Source: Cuspidothrix issatschenkoi CHARLIE-1 | Lineage (GTDB): Bacteria > Cyanobacteriota > Cyanobacteriia > Cyanobacteriales > Nostocaceae | Length of the DNA: 62,763 nucleotides | NCBI RefSeq assembly: GCF_002934005.1 | Contig: NZ_PGEM01000038.1 | Span: 1 to 62,763, forward strand | Reading direction: 5' to 3' | Part shown: in pieces, positions 15,681-25,637 of the stretch | Position numbering within the stretch: position 1 is the stretch's first letter | Layout: the number at the start of each line of letters is the position of its first letter | Translations under genes and position numbers: made by a program | Notes under the pieces: generated by a model | Seen by the model: only the letters and a program-made list of their open reading frames with translations | What the model was told of the DNA's origin: nothing | Database searches by the model: none

Positions 15681-17327
15681 CTATTTACCTGTCACCAAAT
15701 AGGGAGAATTAATAGGTTTAACCCGTCCAGCATTAACCAGCGCTTGATAGACAAAGGCGGCAATATCGGCTCTAGTTGCTTGACGTTGAGGTGCAAGTTC
15801 CTTCACATTGGGATAGTTAATCACCAATTGGCGTAAAGTTGCTGCTGCAACCGGACCGACTGCATAACTAGGAATTTTACCAGCATCCACATAGAAGCTG
15901 ATGATACTTTGAGAACTAGCAGTTAAACCCAAACCATTAGCCAAAGCTACCAAAGCTTGAACTCTAGGAATTTGTTGCTCTGGTTTAAAAGTGAAATCAG
16001 GATAACCAGAGAGGAAAGGACTACTAGAAGCAATTTTAATGGCATTATAAGCCCAATAATTGCTGGCTACATCATTAAAAGTAATAGCCGCCCGTGTTGA
16101 CTTAGGTTTAAAAGCCTTATTAATAATGGCCGCAAATTGAGCGCGAGTTACAGGTTCATTGGGTTTAAAACTACCATCGGGAAAACCAGCGATAATATTT
16201 TGGGAAGCTAAGGCTTCAATATAAGTTTTTGCCCAATAACCTGTTGGAACATCTTTAAAAGCCGTATTCCCAGTATTCCCAGTATTATTATTGGGAGGAA
16301 TAGTCACAGCAGTCGCCACAAAATCAACTGCGCCAAAAATCTTCTTCTCATTGATATCATTACCAACTGCGGCAATTCTTATACCTTTTGTCGCATTGTT
16401 AAGATCATAACGAACGTTATCGCGGATGAGATTACCACCAGGACTGTCATTAGTTCCCAGGTTAGGGACTGCGCTGATAGTAGCAACTATACCATCCTGT
16501 GTATTATTGCGAATGGAGTTTTTACGGAGTATGGGTTTTGCCGTGTCATTGATATACAAACCGCTTTTGTTTTGGATGATATTGTTGCCCTCTATCAAAG
16601 GTGTGGAACTACCACCAACTGACAGACCAAAACCATTATCTTGAAACAAGTTACTACGAATTGAACCTTGGGCGGATTTAGTTACGGAAATCCCCTGACC
16701 CTCGTTTTTCAAAAAGACGTTATTTTCAATTTGGGGATTAGCTGTACCCGTAAGATAAACCCCGTCTCTCTTGCTGTTAATAAAGGTACAGTTTTTGATC
16801 ACAGGGCTACTCGATTCTAACCAAATAGCCGTTCCCCGTGAATTAGGATTGGTAAAAGTTAAACCTGTAATCGTAGTATTATTGTTAGCTAACAGTGTAA
16901 TATCCTGTTTTGCCCAAGTACGACTGGTGTAAAAACCACCACCAATAATTATGATTCCTTCACCTTTATTGGATTCATTACCTTGAAGTGTCACACCTGG
17001 GTTAAGCACAAGGGGAAATTTTTCACCACTATCCTTAGTATAGCTACCAGGAGCAACCTGAATTACTGTACCTGGTTGAGCCTTAGATAAAGCAAAGGTA
17101 ATTGTTTTATAAGGTGAGGCAACAGTTCCCGTCCCTGTTACGTCTTGTCCTGTAGCGGAATTAACATAAATGACATTAGCACTAGCTGGAGCTTGGGCAG
17201 TTACCACTGGTATATTACCTGCTTTAACCTGAGTAGGTATAAGGGTGGAGCTACCAGCAATTAACAACAAAGCTGTAAAGGTGCTTTGCAAGGATAAATT
17301 GGAAATGTGAAAACCCTGATTTTTCAT
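15681..17327 (-). CDS. secreted DUF1565 beta-helix protein with SLH domains
   Basis: A 548-residue exported protein. The N-terminal ~45 residues have a signal peptide ending near TQVKAG. Residues ~52-300 are a DUF1565 right-handed beta-helix (VNSATGQDVTGTGTVASPYK, then repeated N-x-F/I turns such as NNVFLKNEGQGI). A linker at ~340-355 is followed by three S-layer homology modules (FKDVPTGYWAKTYIEAL, FNDVASNYWAYNAIKIA and a third). SLH modules anchor proteins to cell-wall polymers, and the beta-helix suggests carbohydrate binding or modification at the cell surface. The substrate cannot be told from sequence. Apparently a single-gene unit. Confidence 0.88.
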   Translation of the reverse strand: MKNQGFHISNLSLQSTFTALLLIAGSSTLIPTQVKAGNIPVVTAQAPASANVIYVNSATGQDVTGTGTVASPYKTITFALSKAQPGTVIQVAPGSYTKDSGEKFPLVLNPGVTLQGNESNKGEGIIIIGGGFYTSRTWAKQDITLLANNNTTITGLTFTNPNSRGTAIWLESSSPVIKNCTFINSKRDGVYLTGTANPQIENNVFLKNEGQGISVTKSAQGSIRSNLFQDNGFGLSVGGSSTPLIEGNNIIQNKSGLYINDTAKPILRKNSIRNNTQDGIVATISAVPNLGTNDSPGGNLIRDNVRYDLNNATKGIRIAAVGNDINEKKIFGAVDFVATAVTIPPNNNTGNTGNTAFKDVPTGYWAKTYIEALASQNIIAGFPDGSFKPNEPVTRAQFAAIINKAFKPKSTRAAITFNDVASNYWAYNAIKIASSSPFLSGYPDFTFKPEQQIPRVQALVALANGLGLTASSQSIISFYVDAGKIPSYAVGPVAAATLRQLVINYPNVKELAPQRQATRADIAAFVYQALVNAGRVKPINSPYLVTGK

Positions 17328-17509
17328 TTTGTTACTGAAGTTATCTACTTAATTGTGGTACTCTCACAAAAGTTTAAGCTAAAACTCATGACAAACTATA
17401 GCGGATAATTAGCACTTATTCAGCTAAAATCGGCATTAAAAAATAATATAACTTAAGATAGCAATCCTATTTGATTGTTGGACTACACGTAGGTTTGCTG
17501 AATAAGTTC

Positions 17510-17596
17510 AGGACTTACGCAAACCAAAATTAGGGGTAATTCATGAATTACCCCTACCAAAGAATAAGGGTTTCAGTTACATCTTGCGTAAGTCCT
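17510..17596. repeat. MITE-like element with 13-bp terminal inverted repeats
   Basis: AGGACTTACGCAA (17510-17522) and TTGCGTAAGTCCT (17584-17596) frame an 87-bp element whose centre (17532-17555) is a perfect 24-bp palindrome (AGGGGTAATTCA and its complement). Termini of the same family occur alone at about 47392, 53352 and 62143. It lies in the 17328-18101 gap, which has no gene. Confidence 0.85.
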
Positions 17597-17878
17597 AAAA
17601 AATTTGATTTGGAAGTCCCTCAACCAAAATAAAAAAGGATGAATATATGCTTATCTATTGCCATTGGTGCATAGTTACTGATTTCATTGAGTTTTAACTT
17701 ATCAAGCTTTGCTTAACTCCTGTACAAGTAGCACAAGCAATACCTATAAAAAACACAGTTCAATTAAAAGCGAATCAAAAGTTATTGATTATAGCTTTCA
17801 GATGGCTGATAAAGAGTTATATCTTAAGAGGGTGTTTGAAAAGTGATAAACCCTAATTTTCATCACATTTCCACCCTC

Positions 17879-17996
17879 CTTGTCAAGGCTACGGTCTACA
17901 CAGAAGTCTAATCAGGCTGCCTAATAGAGTTTTAATGCCTCCTAACCCCCAATACGAAGACAGATAGGACTTGTGTGTACACCGTAGCTTATCAAG
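17879..17996. repeat. imperfect 30-bp inverted repeat, MITE-like
   Basis: The arm at 17879-17908 (CTTGTCAAGGCTACGGTCTA onward) is the near-complement of 17968-17996 (TACACCGTAGCTTATCAAG at its end), enclosing ~59 bp. Part of the interior (CCTCCTAACCCCCAATACGAAG) resembles DNA near 61915-62000, so this appears to be another dispersed element. Confidence 0.65.
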
Positions 17997-18101
17997 GGGA
18001 AATAGTGAAAATTTTCAGCCACAATAAAAAATGAGGATAAGATTTCTTATCCCCAAATTTCCTGCCAAGACCAGGGCAACTGGTAAGTATTTACCAAATG
18101 G

Positions 18102-18350
18102 TTAATAAGCTAAAGTTTCTAAAGTTTCTCTTAGATACATTTGTACTTGTTGATCTAGACGTAGACTTTCTAATTGGGTATTACATTCTAGTTGCCATCT
18201 TTGAAAGCCAGAACTAGCAGAGATCACGTATTTCAGATTATGCCAAAGTTGAGTGTTAACAGATAATTGGCGATCTCTACGCTCACCCTTGATATAGTCT
18301 TTGCTATCGTGGTTATGGGCGTAATCGCTAGAAGTTGGAAATTGAGCCAT
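18102..18350 (-). CDS. conserved cyanobacterial hypothetical protein
   Basis: An 82-residue protein of unknown function. It is hydrophilic, with a polar N-terminus rich in Asp/His/Ser (SDYAHNHDSKDYIKGERR) and a probably helical C-terminal half (LECNTQLESLRLDQQVQMYL). There is no signal peptide, membrane segment or metal motif. A full open frame with a sensible ATG and balanced composition suggests a real gene, and I recall similar short proteins in Nostocales without a function. It stands alone; 440 bp of non-coding DNA separates it from infB upstream on its strand. Confidence 0.65.
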   Translation of the reverse strand: MAQFPTSSDYAHNHDSKDYIKGERRDRQLSVNTQLWHNLKYVISASSGFQRWQLECNTQLESLRLDQQVQMYLRETLETLAY

Positions 18351-18721
18351 AATTCCTCATTCCTTATGTGTGACTTCCAGAGTTAGACAATTGGGGATTT
18401 GGGATTTAAAATTGATTATTTGTTTCGCACTTAAGGGGAAGACTTGATTTGAGCTACCCAAACCTAAAATTGAAAATTTTTGCTCAATCCTTTCTCAGGA
18501 TAATGGTTTTATACTGGAAAATTCTGTCTCATTCATCACTAAATTGAGAATTTTCTGCGAGAAATTTCTAAAATAACTTGTTCTTAATTAAACCGAGAAC
18601 TTTTTTAATTTGTATCAGCAGTCAGGGGATTTATAAACTGAAATTAATCATGAAACTATTTCTCATACCGGGTTTTACTGTTTCTGAATCCTCAATTACG
18701 GAGTGCTGAGTTTATCTTATT

Positions 18722-18759
18722 TGAGTGTTGAACCCTCAATAATTTTGATTCAACACTCA
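18722..18759 (-). terminator. hairpin downstream of infB
   Basis: TGAGTGTTGAA (18722-18732) pairs perfectly with TTCAACACTCA (18749-18759), 33 bp after the infB stop on the minus strand. No strong T-run follows, so it may stabilise the 3' end rather than terminate alone. The surrounding 18351-18791 interval is otherwise AT-rich and empty. Confidence 0.5.
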
Positions 18760-18791
18760 TCAACTCAGCACTCAACGCTGTGATCACCGGA

Positions 18792-21700
18792 CTACTTTGT
18801 CATAGTCAGGGTACGACGTTTAGTTACCATTTGATAGGCTTCGATAATGTCATTTTCAGCCCAGTCATGGAACTTATCAATGCCGATACCACATTCATAA
18901 CCTGAGTTAACTTCGCGGGTATCTTCCTTCATCCGTTTTAGGGAGTCAAGGACACCCTCATAAATTACCTTGTTGTTACGACGCACGCGCACTTTACAGT
19001 TGCGAACGAGTTTACCAGATTGGACATAACAACCGGCAACAGCACCACGACCAACGGGGAAGACTGCACGGACTTCTGTTTGTCCCAAGGGTTCTTCCAC
19101 CAATTCTGGTTCAAGTAGACCTTCCAAGGCACCTTGAATATCTTCCAAGAGTTTGTAGATGATGTTGTATTCCCGAACATCCACACCTGCTTCATCCGCA
19201 GCTTGTCTAGCACCACTGGCATAGGTAGTATTGAACCCAATGATGACAGCATTACTAGCCGCAGCTAAGTCTATATCTGTTTCGGTGATCTCGCCAGCCG
19301 TAGCCAGGAGCATCCGAATTTGGACTTCGTTTTGAGGAATTTGGCGCAGGGAGCCGATAATAGCTTCCACAGAACCTTGCACGTCGCCCTTGAGGATCAA
19401 GTTGAGTTCTTTCAACTCGCCTTCTTGTGCTTGTGCTGACAGGGTAGTGAGGGTAACACGACCTTGTAACAAGCGAGATTGACGTTGTTTGTCGGCGCGA
19501 TCGCTTGCCAATGCACGAGCTTCTTTTTCGTTTTCAAAGACCTCGAAATCATCACCGGCAGCAGGTACATCACTTAAACCGAGAACCTCAACTGCAAAGG
19601 ATGGACTAGCAATATCTACGCGCTTACCGCGATCATTGACCATCGCCCGGACTTTACCGAAGGCTGATCCAGCGACTAGCATATCGCCAACGTGGAGAGT
19701 ACCGTTTTGAATTAGTAAGGTCGCAACCGCACCCTTAGCTTTATCCAAATGTGCTTCAATAACTGTACCTTTAGCCACCCGATCTGGATTGGCGGATAGT
19801 TCGGCAACTTCCGATACTAGCATAATCATTTCCAGGAGGGTATCCAGGTTTTCACCTTTCATGGCACTAACAGGAACCATGATTGTATCACCACCCCAGT
19901 CTTCAGCGGTTAGACCATAATTAGTAAGTTCTTGTTTCACCCGTTCTGGTTGTGCGCCTTCTTTATCAATCTTATTGATGGCAACAACAATGGGAACATC
20001 TGCGGCTTTAGCGTGGCTAATAGCTTCGATGGTTTGGGGACGAACACCATCATCAGCCGCTACAACTAAAACGGCAATATCTGTCACCCTAGCTCCTCTG
20101 GCACGCATAGCTGTAAAGGCTTCGTGACCGGGAGTATCTAGGAAGACAATTTGGTGTGGTTTACCTTCATGTTCGATATCTACGTGGTATGCGCCGATAT
20201 GTTGGGTAATACCGCCAGCTTCGCCAGCAGCGACTTTAGTTTTGCGAATGGAGTCAAGGAGAGTGGTTTTACCGTGGTCTACGTGACCCATAATGGTGAC
20301 AACGGGAGGACGACGAATCAGGTGATCCAAATCTGCCAAGTCAATCATTTCTGTGACTTTGCGAGCTTCAGCTTCACGTTCGACCACTTCCACTTCCACT
20401 TCTAATTCTTTGGCGACTAGAGTAATGGTGGGAATATCGAGGTTTTGGGTGATACTCACAGCCATGCCTTTCATAAACAGGATTTTGACAATCTCTGTAT
20501 CGGCAATGACTAAAGCATCCGCCAGTTCTTGAACTGTTAATGGACCGGTAATAGTTAATGTGGCTGGACGTTCAGCTTTTTGTTCTACTTCTTGGCGACG
20601 GTTTTGTTCGCGGGGAGAACTAGATTTTTTACCTTTGGTACTAGGCGCGGCGATAACTGCTGCTGTTGGAGTAGCGGCGCGAGCGGATTTGGGTTTGGGA
20701 GGACGGGCAATGGAAAGACTAACCTGTACAGCAGTACCAATGTCTATGCCATTCTCATCTAGTTCTTCGTCATCGAGTAAATCATCATCCAGGATGGGTT
20801 TGATCCGTTTATTCTTGGGACCGACCTTAGCCTTTTCTTTGATTTCGTCAATGATTTCTTCTTCTTGCCATTTTTTGCCACCTTTGCTAGGACGAGGTGG
20901 TGTGGGGCGCTTGAGATCCAGAAGATCGGGAACAATTGGTGTCTCGTCTAATAGTTCTTTTTTCGCTCCCCCTACATTATGTCTGGGTGGAGTGGCAATG
21001 GGCATGGCTGCGGCTGGTTCACCGGAGCGTGCAGGTCTACTAGGACGTTGAATATCGCCTGGTGCGCCAAGGGATGGTCTATTGCCCCGTTGTTCTGGTT
21101 TGGTCGGGGCTGAGTTACCGCGACTGGGTCTTGGTGGCGCAGTTTGTGAACCTTGGTCGGCTGAGGGTTTATTGGCTTTACCTCGGACGGGTTGCCTATC
21201 TTCATCTGTGCGCTGTTGTGGGCGATCGCGTTTGAGAATTGGTTTGTCCGTAGTTCCGATCTGTTCTGGTCCTGATGACTGACCATCTGGACGAGGAGGT
21301 GGAGAAGCCAGTTGGGGTTTTTGTGGTTTCTCTGGTTTGGGTCTAGGAGTAGATATTTTTTCTGATTTTTCCGCCGTAGGCTTCTGAACTACCAATTCAG
21401 GTTGAGATTCCTGTTCCGGTGGGTTAAGATTAGGCTTTTGCGGAGTCTCAGATTGATTCCGTGGTACTGGTCGAGATGGTGCCGTCGGCTTCATGGGTGA
21501 GACTGGTGTAGCGAAAGGCCGTGGAGGTGAAGGATGATTAGCGTCAGTTGCGACTGAGGCATCTGGGCTGTTGGTAGTAGTGTTTCTCAATATCTTGGGT
21601 TTACGAATTTCCAGAATTTGTTGCTTGTGATTGGCGCTAGGACGATTTTTAGCGCTGTTTTGGGATGAATTTGGTTTATGGACGTTTGCACCTTGTTCCT

Positions 21701-21890
21701 TTTTGGAGGCTAAACTCGTGGCGGCAACTTTTTCGGCTGCGCTACGAATTTGTTCAGCTTCAGATTCGGAAATGGTACTACTATGGCTTTTAACGGCAAT
21801 ATCAAGCTGGTCGCAGATTGCTAATAGCTCTTTATTATCCAAATTCAATTCCTTTGATAAGTCATAGATTCTAACTTTGCCGTTGTTCAT
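18792..21890 (-). CDS. infB: translation initiation factor IF-2
   Basis: A 1032-residue IF-2, the GTPase that brings initiator tRNA to the ribosome. An N-terminal IF2_N domain ([19 protein letters not shown]) is followed by ~370 residues of Pro/Arg/Lys-rich linker, typical of the long cyanobacterial form. A second IF2_N ([20 protein letters not shown]) precedes the G domain, with G1 [10 protein letters not shown]2/G3 region [13 protein letters not shown] and later domains II-IV. The ATG at 21890 follows GGGGAAAGAGTGG. It is the last gene of rimP-nusA-ylxR-infB, although 458 bp without a gene separate it from ylxR. Confidence 0.97.
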   Translation of the reverse strand: MNNGKVRIYDLSKELNLDNKELLAICDQLDIAVKSHSSTISESEAEQIRSAAEKVAATSLASKKEQGANVHKPNSSQNSAKNRPSANHKQQILEIRKPKILRNTTTNSPDASVATDANHPSPPRPFATPVSPMKPTAPSRPVPRNQSETPQKPNLNPPEQESQPELVVQKPTAEKSEKISTPRPKPEKPQKPQLASPPPRPDGQSSGPEQIGTTDKPILKRDRPQQRTDEDRQPVRGKANKPSADQGSQTAPPRPSRGNSAPTKPEQRGNRPSLGAPGDIQRPSRPARSGEPAAAMPIATPPRHNVGGAKKELLDETPIVPDLLDLKRPTPPRPSKGGKKWQEEEIIDEIKEKAKVGPKNKRIKPILDDDLLDDEELDENGIDIGTAVQVSLSIARPPKPKSARAATPTAAVIAAPSTKGKKSSSPREQNRRQEVEQKAERPATLTITGPLTVQELADALVIADTEIVKILFMKGMAVSITQNLDIPTITLVAKELEVEVEVVEREAEARKVTEMIDLADLDHLIRRPPVVTIMGHVDHGKTTLLDSIRKTKVAAGEAGGITQHIGAYHVDIEHEGKPHQIVFLDTPGHEAFTAMRARGARVTDIAVLVVAADDGVRPQTIEAISHAKAADVPIVVAINKIDKEGAQPERVKQELTNYGLTAEDWGGDTIMVPVSAMKGENLDTLLEMIMLVSEVAELSANPDRVAKGTVIEAHLDKAKGAVATLLIQNGTLHVGDMLVAGSAFGKVRAMVNDRGKRVDIASPSFAVEVLGLSDVPAAGDDFEVFENEKEARALASDRADKQRQSRLLQGRVTLTTLSAQAQEGELKELNLILKGDVQGSVEAIIGSLRQIPQNEVQIRMLLATAGEITETDIDLAAASNAVIIGFNTTYASGARQAADEAGVDVREYNIIYKLLEDIQGALEGLLEPELVEEPLGQTEVRAVFPVGRGAVAGCYVQSGKLVRNCKVRVRRNNKVIYEGVLDSLKRMKEDTREVNSGYECGIGIDKFHDWAENDIIEAYQMVTKRRTLTMTK

Positions 21891-22348
21891 CCACTCTTTC
21901 CCCTTTAATTTACAGTTTTAACGGATGGTTGCCTGGTTTGTGACATCTCCACCCTTTGATCACTGTTTTTTTGCGGTTGCCCTTGGTGATTTTGCCGGTG
22001 CCTCCAGTTAGGAAAGAGAGATGTTTCGGTTTAATGCTGGCATCTCCACCAGAAATGATGGTTGATGTCCAATTGCGCTTTAGCGCTACCAGGTGGCCAT
22101 GTTTGATGTTTTTGTTTTGCTGATTGGTGATTCTTCCACAACACGATCAAGAAAAACTTCTGTGGAGGTAATGCCGGGAGTCTTCTACCCAACAATTAGG
22201 TAGATGAAATTAGCGGTTTACATCCATTTACTATTTTGGCACTAACTTGAGCGATACTAAAGGTTATGATTAAAAGTGCCAATAGGTCGGCTTTTTTATC
22301 TTCTTTTTAGAGATTATCGCAATTTTAGTTATTACCATTCATCTGATC
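21891..22348. other. 458-bp non-coding gap inside the nusA operon
   Basis: No open frame with coding character is visible between infB and ylxR. The stretch is GC-richer and less AT-biased than typical spacers, with phrases such as GGTGATTTTGCCGGTGCCTCC and GTTGATGTCCAATTGCGC. It could be a structured untranslated region or decayed coding sequence; nothing decisive is seen. Confidence 0.4.
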
Positions 22349-22627
22349 TTAGGAATCACTGTGATTTAAACGTTGCCACAATGTTTGATACAGTGTGTCT
22401 GGGACTTTTCCTTGCAGCGATCGCCGCGCTGGCCAAAGGCAACGCCCTAATCTATTTTTTTTCTGAGCTAGTTGCAAGCAGCTCGCCTGGCGACAAATGT
22501 AGGCAGAACGCCCCATGCCCTGATCCAATTGTACATTTCCCGATGGAAAGACGCGGACAATCCGCCAAAACTCTTGTTTTAAGTTGACTTGACGACAACT
22601 AATACAACGCCGATAGTTGGGTTTCAT
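22349..22627 (-). CDS. ylxR: YlxR (RnpM-type) RNA-binding protein
   Basis: A 92-residue YlxR/DUF448 protein. MKPNYRRCISCRQVN is the family N-terminus with the CxxC pair, and GMGRSAYICRQASCLQLAQKKNRL is the family core (usually GRGAYVC). YlxR sits between nusA and infB in most bacteria; the B. subtilis protein binds and modulates RNase P RNA. Here it starts 135 bp after nusA on the same strand. Length is normal. Confidence 0.92.
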   Translation of the reverse strand: MKPNYRRCISCRQVNLKQEFWRIVRVFPSGNVQLDQGMGRSAYICRQASCLQLAQKKNRLGRCLWPARRSLQGKVPDTLYQTLWQRLNHSDS

Positions 22628-22762
22628 CAGTCTTTTGTCGGATTAAATCAGATATCTTTTTGATACTAAAGAGTTTTGTTGTGAGAACGGTTGACGGTTG
22701 ACTGTGGGGCGGAGTTGACCGCCCCTACTGTCTGTTTAAGCTAGTGTGATAATTTGGGAAAA

Positions 22763-24040
22763 TTAATCTTCCTCGTCGTTGTCAAAACTATCTTGATTTA
22801 ATTCTAATTCTTCTTCCATTTCATCTTCAAATTCTGATCTGTCATCTTCGTTATTTTCTGCTTGATACTGCGCTCTGACGGCGGCAAATTTGGTATCTTC
22901 GGCTGCATGGTCATACTTGGCCTGATCTTTGATATCAATTTTCCAACCAGTCAAACGGGCGGCTAATCGGACATTTTGCCCTTCTTTACCAATGGCTAAA
23001 CTGAGTTGATCTTCTGCTACTAAAACGTGGGTTTGGCGACTTTCAGGATCCATGAGTCTGACTTCATCTACCCGCGCTGGACTCAACGCATTAGCAATGT
23101 ATGTAGCTGGATCTGGAGACCAGCGAATTACATCAATTTTTTCTCCCCGTAGTTCATTCACTACCACTTGGATTCTTGATCCCCGCGCCCCAATACAAGC
23201 TCCAACGGGGTCTACATCCCGATCTAGGGTGTCAACAGCAATTTTTGTCCGGGGACCAACATAACGAGAGGGCGGGTTAGCTTCTCGCGCTACAGCCACA
23301 ATTCGCACTACCTCATCTTCAATTTCTGGGACTTCGTTGGCGAATAGATAAACTACTAAACCTGCATCAGCACGGGATACCATTAATTGTGGTCCCCGTT
23401 GTTGTCCTTGGGAAACTTTTTTCAGGTATACCTTAAACATAGCATTAGCTCGATAGTTATCGTTGGGTAATTGTTCCCGCTTCGGTAACTCGGCTTCTAC
23501 TTCTGGCTGTCCTAGTCCACTTGTGACAGCTAAAACTACTGATTGTCTTTCAAAACGTAAGACTCTTGCCTGTAATACTGTTCCTTCTAAGTCTTGAAAC
23601 TCTTCTTGCACCATTTGGCGCTGTTGATCCCGCAATTTCTGCGCTAATACTTGTTTGGTTTGCATGGCGGCCATGCGCCCAAATTCGCCTTGATCGGGAG
23701 TGACATCTAATACTACAGAATCGCCTAGTTGGGCTTCTGGGGCTACTTGCTGTACTTCGTCTAAGGAAATTTGATGATCGGAGTTTGCGACTGCTTCCAC
23801 AATAGTTTTAGTGGAAAGTACCCGAAATCCTTCGCCGTCAATATCTAGTTCTACTTCAAAATTTTGAAAATATTCTTCGTCAAATTGTTTACGTTCTAAA
23901 TTTTGGGCGCGACGATAACGTTCGTAACCTTTGAGTAAGGCTTCTCTAATAGCTGCTTGTACAGCCAAACGGGGTAAATTTCGTTCTTGGCTAATATTTT
24001 CAATTAGGTCTTTTAATCCTGATAAAGTCACCATTGACAT
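22763..24040 (-). CDS. nusA: transcription termination/antitermination factor NusA
   Basis: A 425-residue NusA with an RNA-polymerase-binding N-terminal domain (~1-125), S1 domain (~135-200) and two KH domains (GACIGARGSRIQVVVNEL and LSLAIGKEGQNVRLAARL). It lacks the C-terminal acidic repeats of the E. coli protein and instead ends in a short acidic tail (EDEMEEELELNQDSFDNDEED region), as in other cyanobacteria. ATG 24040 is preferred over the ATG two codons in because TAGGAG lies 7 bp upstream. Second gene of the rimP operon. Confidence 0.96.
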   Translation of the reverse strand: MSMVTLSGLKDLIENISQERNLPRLAVQAAIREALLKGYERYRRAQNLERKQFDEEYFQNFEVELDIDGEGFRVLSTKTIVEAVANSDHQISLDEVQQVAPEAQLGDSVVLDVTPDQGEFGRMAAMQTKQVLAQKLRDQQRQMVQEEFQDLEGTVLQARVLRFERQSVVLAVTSGLGQPEVEAELPKREQLPNDNYRANAMFKVYLKKVSQGQQRGPQLMVSRADAGLVVYLFANEVPEIEDEVVRIVAVAREANPPSRYVGPRTKIAVDTLDRDVDPVGACIGARGSRIQVVVNELRGEKIDVIRWSPDPATYIANALSPARVDEVRLMDPESRQTHVLVAEDQLSLAIGKEGQNVRLAARLTGWKIDIKDQAKYDHAAEDTKFAAVRAQYQAENNEDDRSEFEDEMEEELELNQDSFDNDEED

Positions 24041-24177
24041 ACGCAGTCTCCTAAAATTTTATGTAAGTGGTCAGCAAAATCAGATAATAGGTAAGGAGTC
24101 ATTGTTTTCCATGACAAATTACTCCTGACCAATTACCAGTTACCAGTCCCTAATCCAATGTCTAAAATCTCAAATGA

Positions 24178-24639
24178 TTAGCGACGCTCATCCAGTTGTA
24201 CTGTAGTGATGAGATTACGAGGAATTTCTACTACACGACCTTTTTGATTGAGGTAAACTGTAGTCTCATCCCGGCGAACTAATTGGCCTATCCACTCTTG
24301 CTGTTGTTCGTAGGGTGGGGAAGTGGAAATGATGACAGGAAATCCTTTGAAGGAAATAAATTCCCTGTCTGTTACCAGTTGCCGCGAAATACCAGGACTG
24401 GATACTTCCAATACATAAGCGTCTGGAATAATCTCTGCCGCGTCTAATGAAGCTTCTAAGGCACGGCTCATCCTTTCACAATCATCCAAACCAATGTCCT
24501 GTAGAGGATTACAGATATCTACCCGCAAGACTGGGGGACGTTGGTTTGTGTGAAAAACAGCGCCAACAATTTCTAATCCTAGTTCTGCTGCTACTGGTGA
24601 GGCTAAATCAATAATTTGTGGTATTAAAGGATGAGTCAT
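24178..24639 (-). CDS. rimP: ribosome maturation factor RimP
   Basis: A 153-residue RimP ([21 protein letters not shown] start), needed for 30S subunit maturation. The family core is visible: [27 protein letters not shown] and [14 protein letters not shown], then the C-terminal SH3-like domain. ATG 24639 is taken as the start; an in-frame TTG four codons upstream is less likely. It heads rimP-nusA-ylxR-infB and has an intrinsic-terminator-like hairpin directly upstream in its leader. Confidence 0.95.
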   Translation of the reverse strand: MTHPLIPQIIDLASPVAAELGLEIVGAVFHTNQRPPVLRVDICNPLQDIGLDDCERMSRALEASLDAAEIIPDAYVLEVSSPGISRQLVTDREFISFKGFPVIISTSPPYEQQQEWIGQLVRRDETTVYLNQKGRVVEIPRNLITTVQLDERR

Positions 24640-24652
24640 GGGAAAATTCAAT

Positions 24653-24678
24653 AAAAAAAAGTGGGCTTTAACCCACTT
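24653..24678 (-). terminator. leader terminator/attenuator upstream of rimP-nusA
   Basis: On the minus strand AAGTGGG-TTAAAG-CCCACTT is followed by an unbroken run of eight T's (24660-24653), a textbook intrinsic terminator. It ends only ~13 nt before the rimP start codon and points into the operon, so it can only act as an attenuator or as the terminator of something upstream. No gene lies immediately upstream on this strand, favouring attenuation of the nusA operon. Confidence 0.75.
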
Positions 24679-24850
24679 CTGGCGATAGGGATATCTTCCA
24701 AGAAGTATTGTGGCGAACTGGCATTAGTTCGCCCCTAACATGAGTGTAGCGTATTTATTTCATTAGTCATGACTGACCGGGAAAAATCAGGGAACAGGGA
24801 ATAATAATGGTTGGCTGAGTTTTTGATACATCACCAACCACTTTAAAACA

Positions 24851-25044
24851 TTATCCAAGAGCGATGACGAACCACTGCTGCAAGGAGTCTGTAATTTCTC
24901 CATATATTAGTTCTATGTTACGGTTATTTAATCTTGATAAATCACTTGTTTTTCGCACTAAATATTTAATTGTATGTCCTTGATTTTCTAATGTTTTGAC
25001 TAAATGCGAAGCTGTAAATCCATTTCCACCATAAATATTTTCAT
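24851..25044 (-). pseudogene. NAD-dependent epimerase/dehydratase fragment
   Basis: A 60-codon remnant begins with an ATG but needs a frameshift to enter the frame reading GGNGFTASHLVKTLENQGH and then TIKYLVRK. This is the Rossmann dinucleotide-binding start (GxxGxxA) of an extended short-chain dehydrogenase. The frame then runs to IYGEITD and stops at 24851. Only the first ~55 residues of a ~330-residue protein remain. The surrounding 24640-25310 interval has no intact gene. Confidence 0.75.
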
Positions 25045-25045
25045 A

Positions 25046-25180
25046 TTAAATAAACCACGAAGTAACGAAGTACACGAAGAAGGAAGAGAAGAAAAAGATA
25101 TATGGCAATTGTATTAGATTTTTGAATGATATAACGAACCACAGAGACGCAGAGAGCGCGGAGGTAGAGAACAAAGAGAA
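25046..25180. repeat. dispersed 'AACCACGAAG / AACCACAGAGACGC' repeat
   Basis: AAACCACGAAGTAACGAAG (about 25050) and GAACCACAGAGACGCAGAGA (about 25136) belong to a repeat family also seen at about 50818, 53317, 26665 (inverted) and inside lnt near 58120. These are common intergenic repeats of Nostocales. Confidence 0.7.
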
Positions 25181-25309
25181 ATTTTCAAATCTTATCTCAC
25201 GTAATCTCTATTCATACGTGAAATAATTGGTAGTATGGGTGATCTTCCCATACCCAAGAAAGTTCTGCTGTTTTATATTTACTATTTCCTCCTTGCATTC
25301 CTAAATAAA

Positions 25310-25565
25310 TTAAGCTTCTTCTAAAAATTCTTCTTCATTGCGAGGAGTAGAACTCCAATTATTAGCAAAAGCTTTAGTAAATAGATGGTATAAACTGCGA
25401 GTGCCTGCTAAAAATTCTGGGTCTTTGGTGCGAAGATATCGGAATGTAACACCAGATTGTAAGTTTAGTAATACTACTTCTGAGAGGTTGCACCCAATTG
25501 GGATCATTTTGATATATTCTAGTAGGGACAGCAAAAAAATTTTTTATCTCGGCTTCTGTAGTCAC
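25310..25565 (-). pseudogene. GNAT N-acetyltransferase remnant
   Basis: The minus strand encodes an N-terminal piece (EIKNFFAVPTRIYQNDPNWV) typical of a ~370-residue cyanobacterial GNAT-type protein. Then, in another frame, comes an internal piece ending NNWSSTPRNEEEFLEEA from the same family. The frames do not join and most of the protein is missing, so the gene is decayed by deletion and frameshift. Confidence 0.65.
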
Positions 25566-25637
25566 AGGTTTAATTTTAAACTGATGGTTATTGATTTTTG
25601 TAGTTGTAGTTAAAGAAGTATATTGAGGAGAAAAACA

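Noticed and set aside
20560..21282. Several plus-strand open frames opposite infB
   Set aside because: Antisense shadows of the Pro/Arg-rich linker of IF-2, with no ribosome site or recognisable protein.
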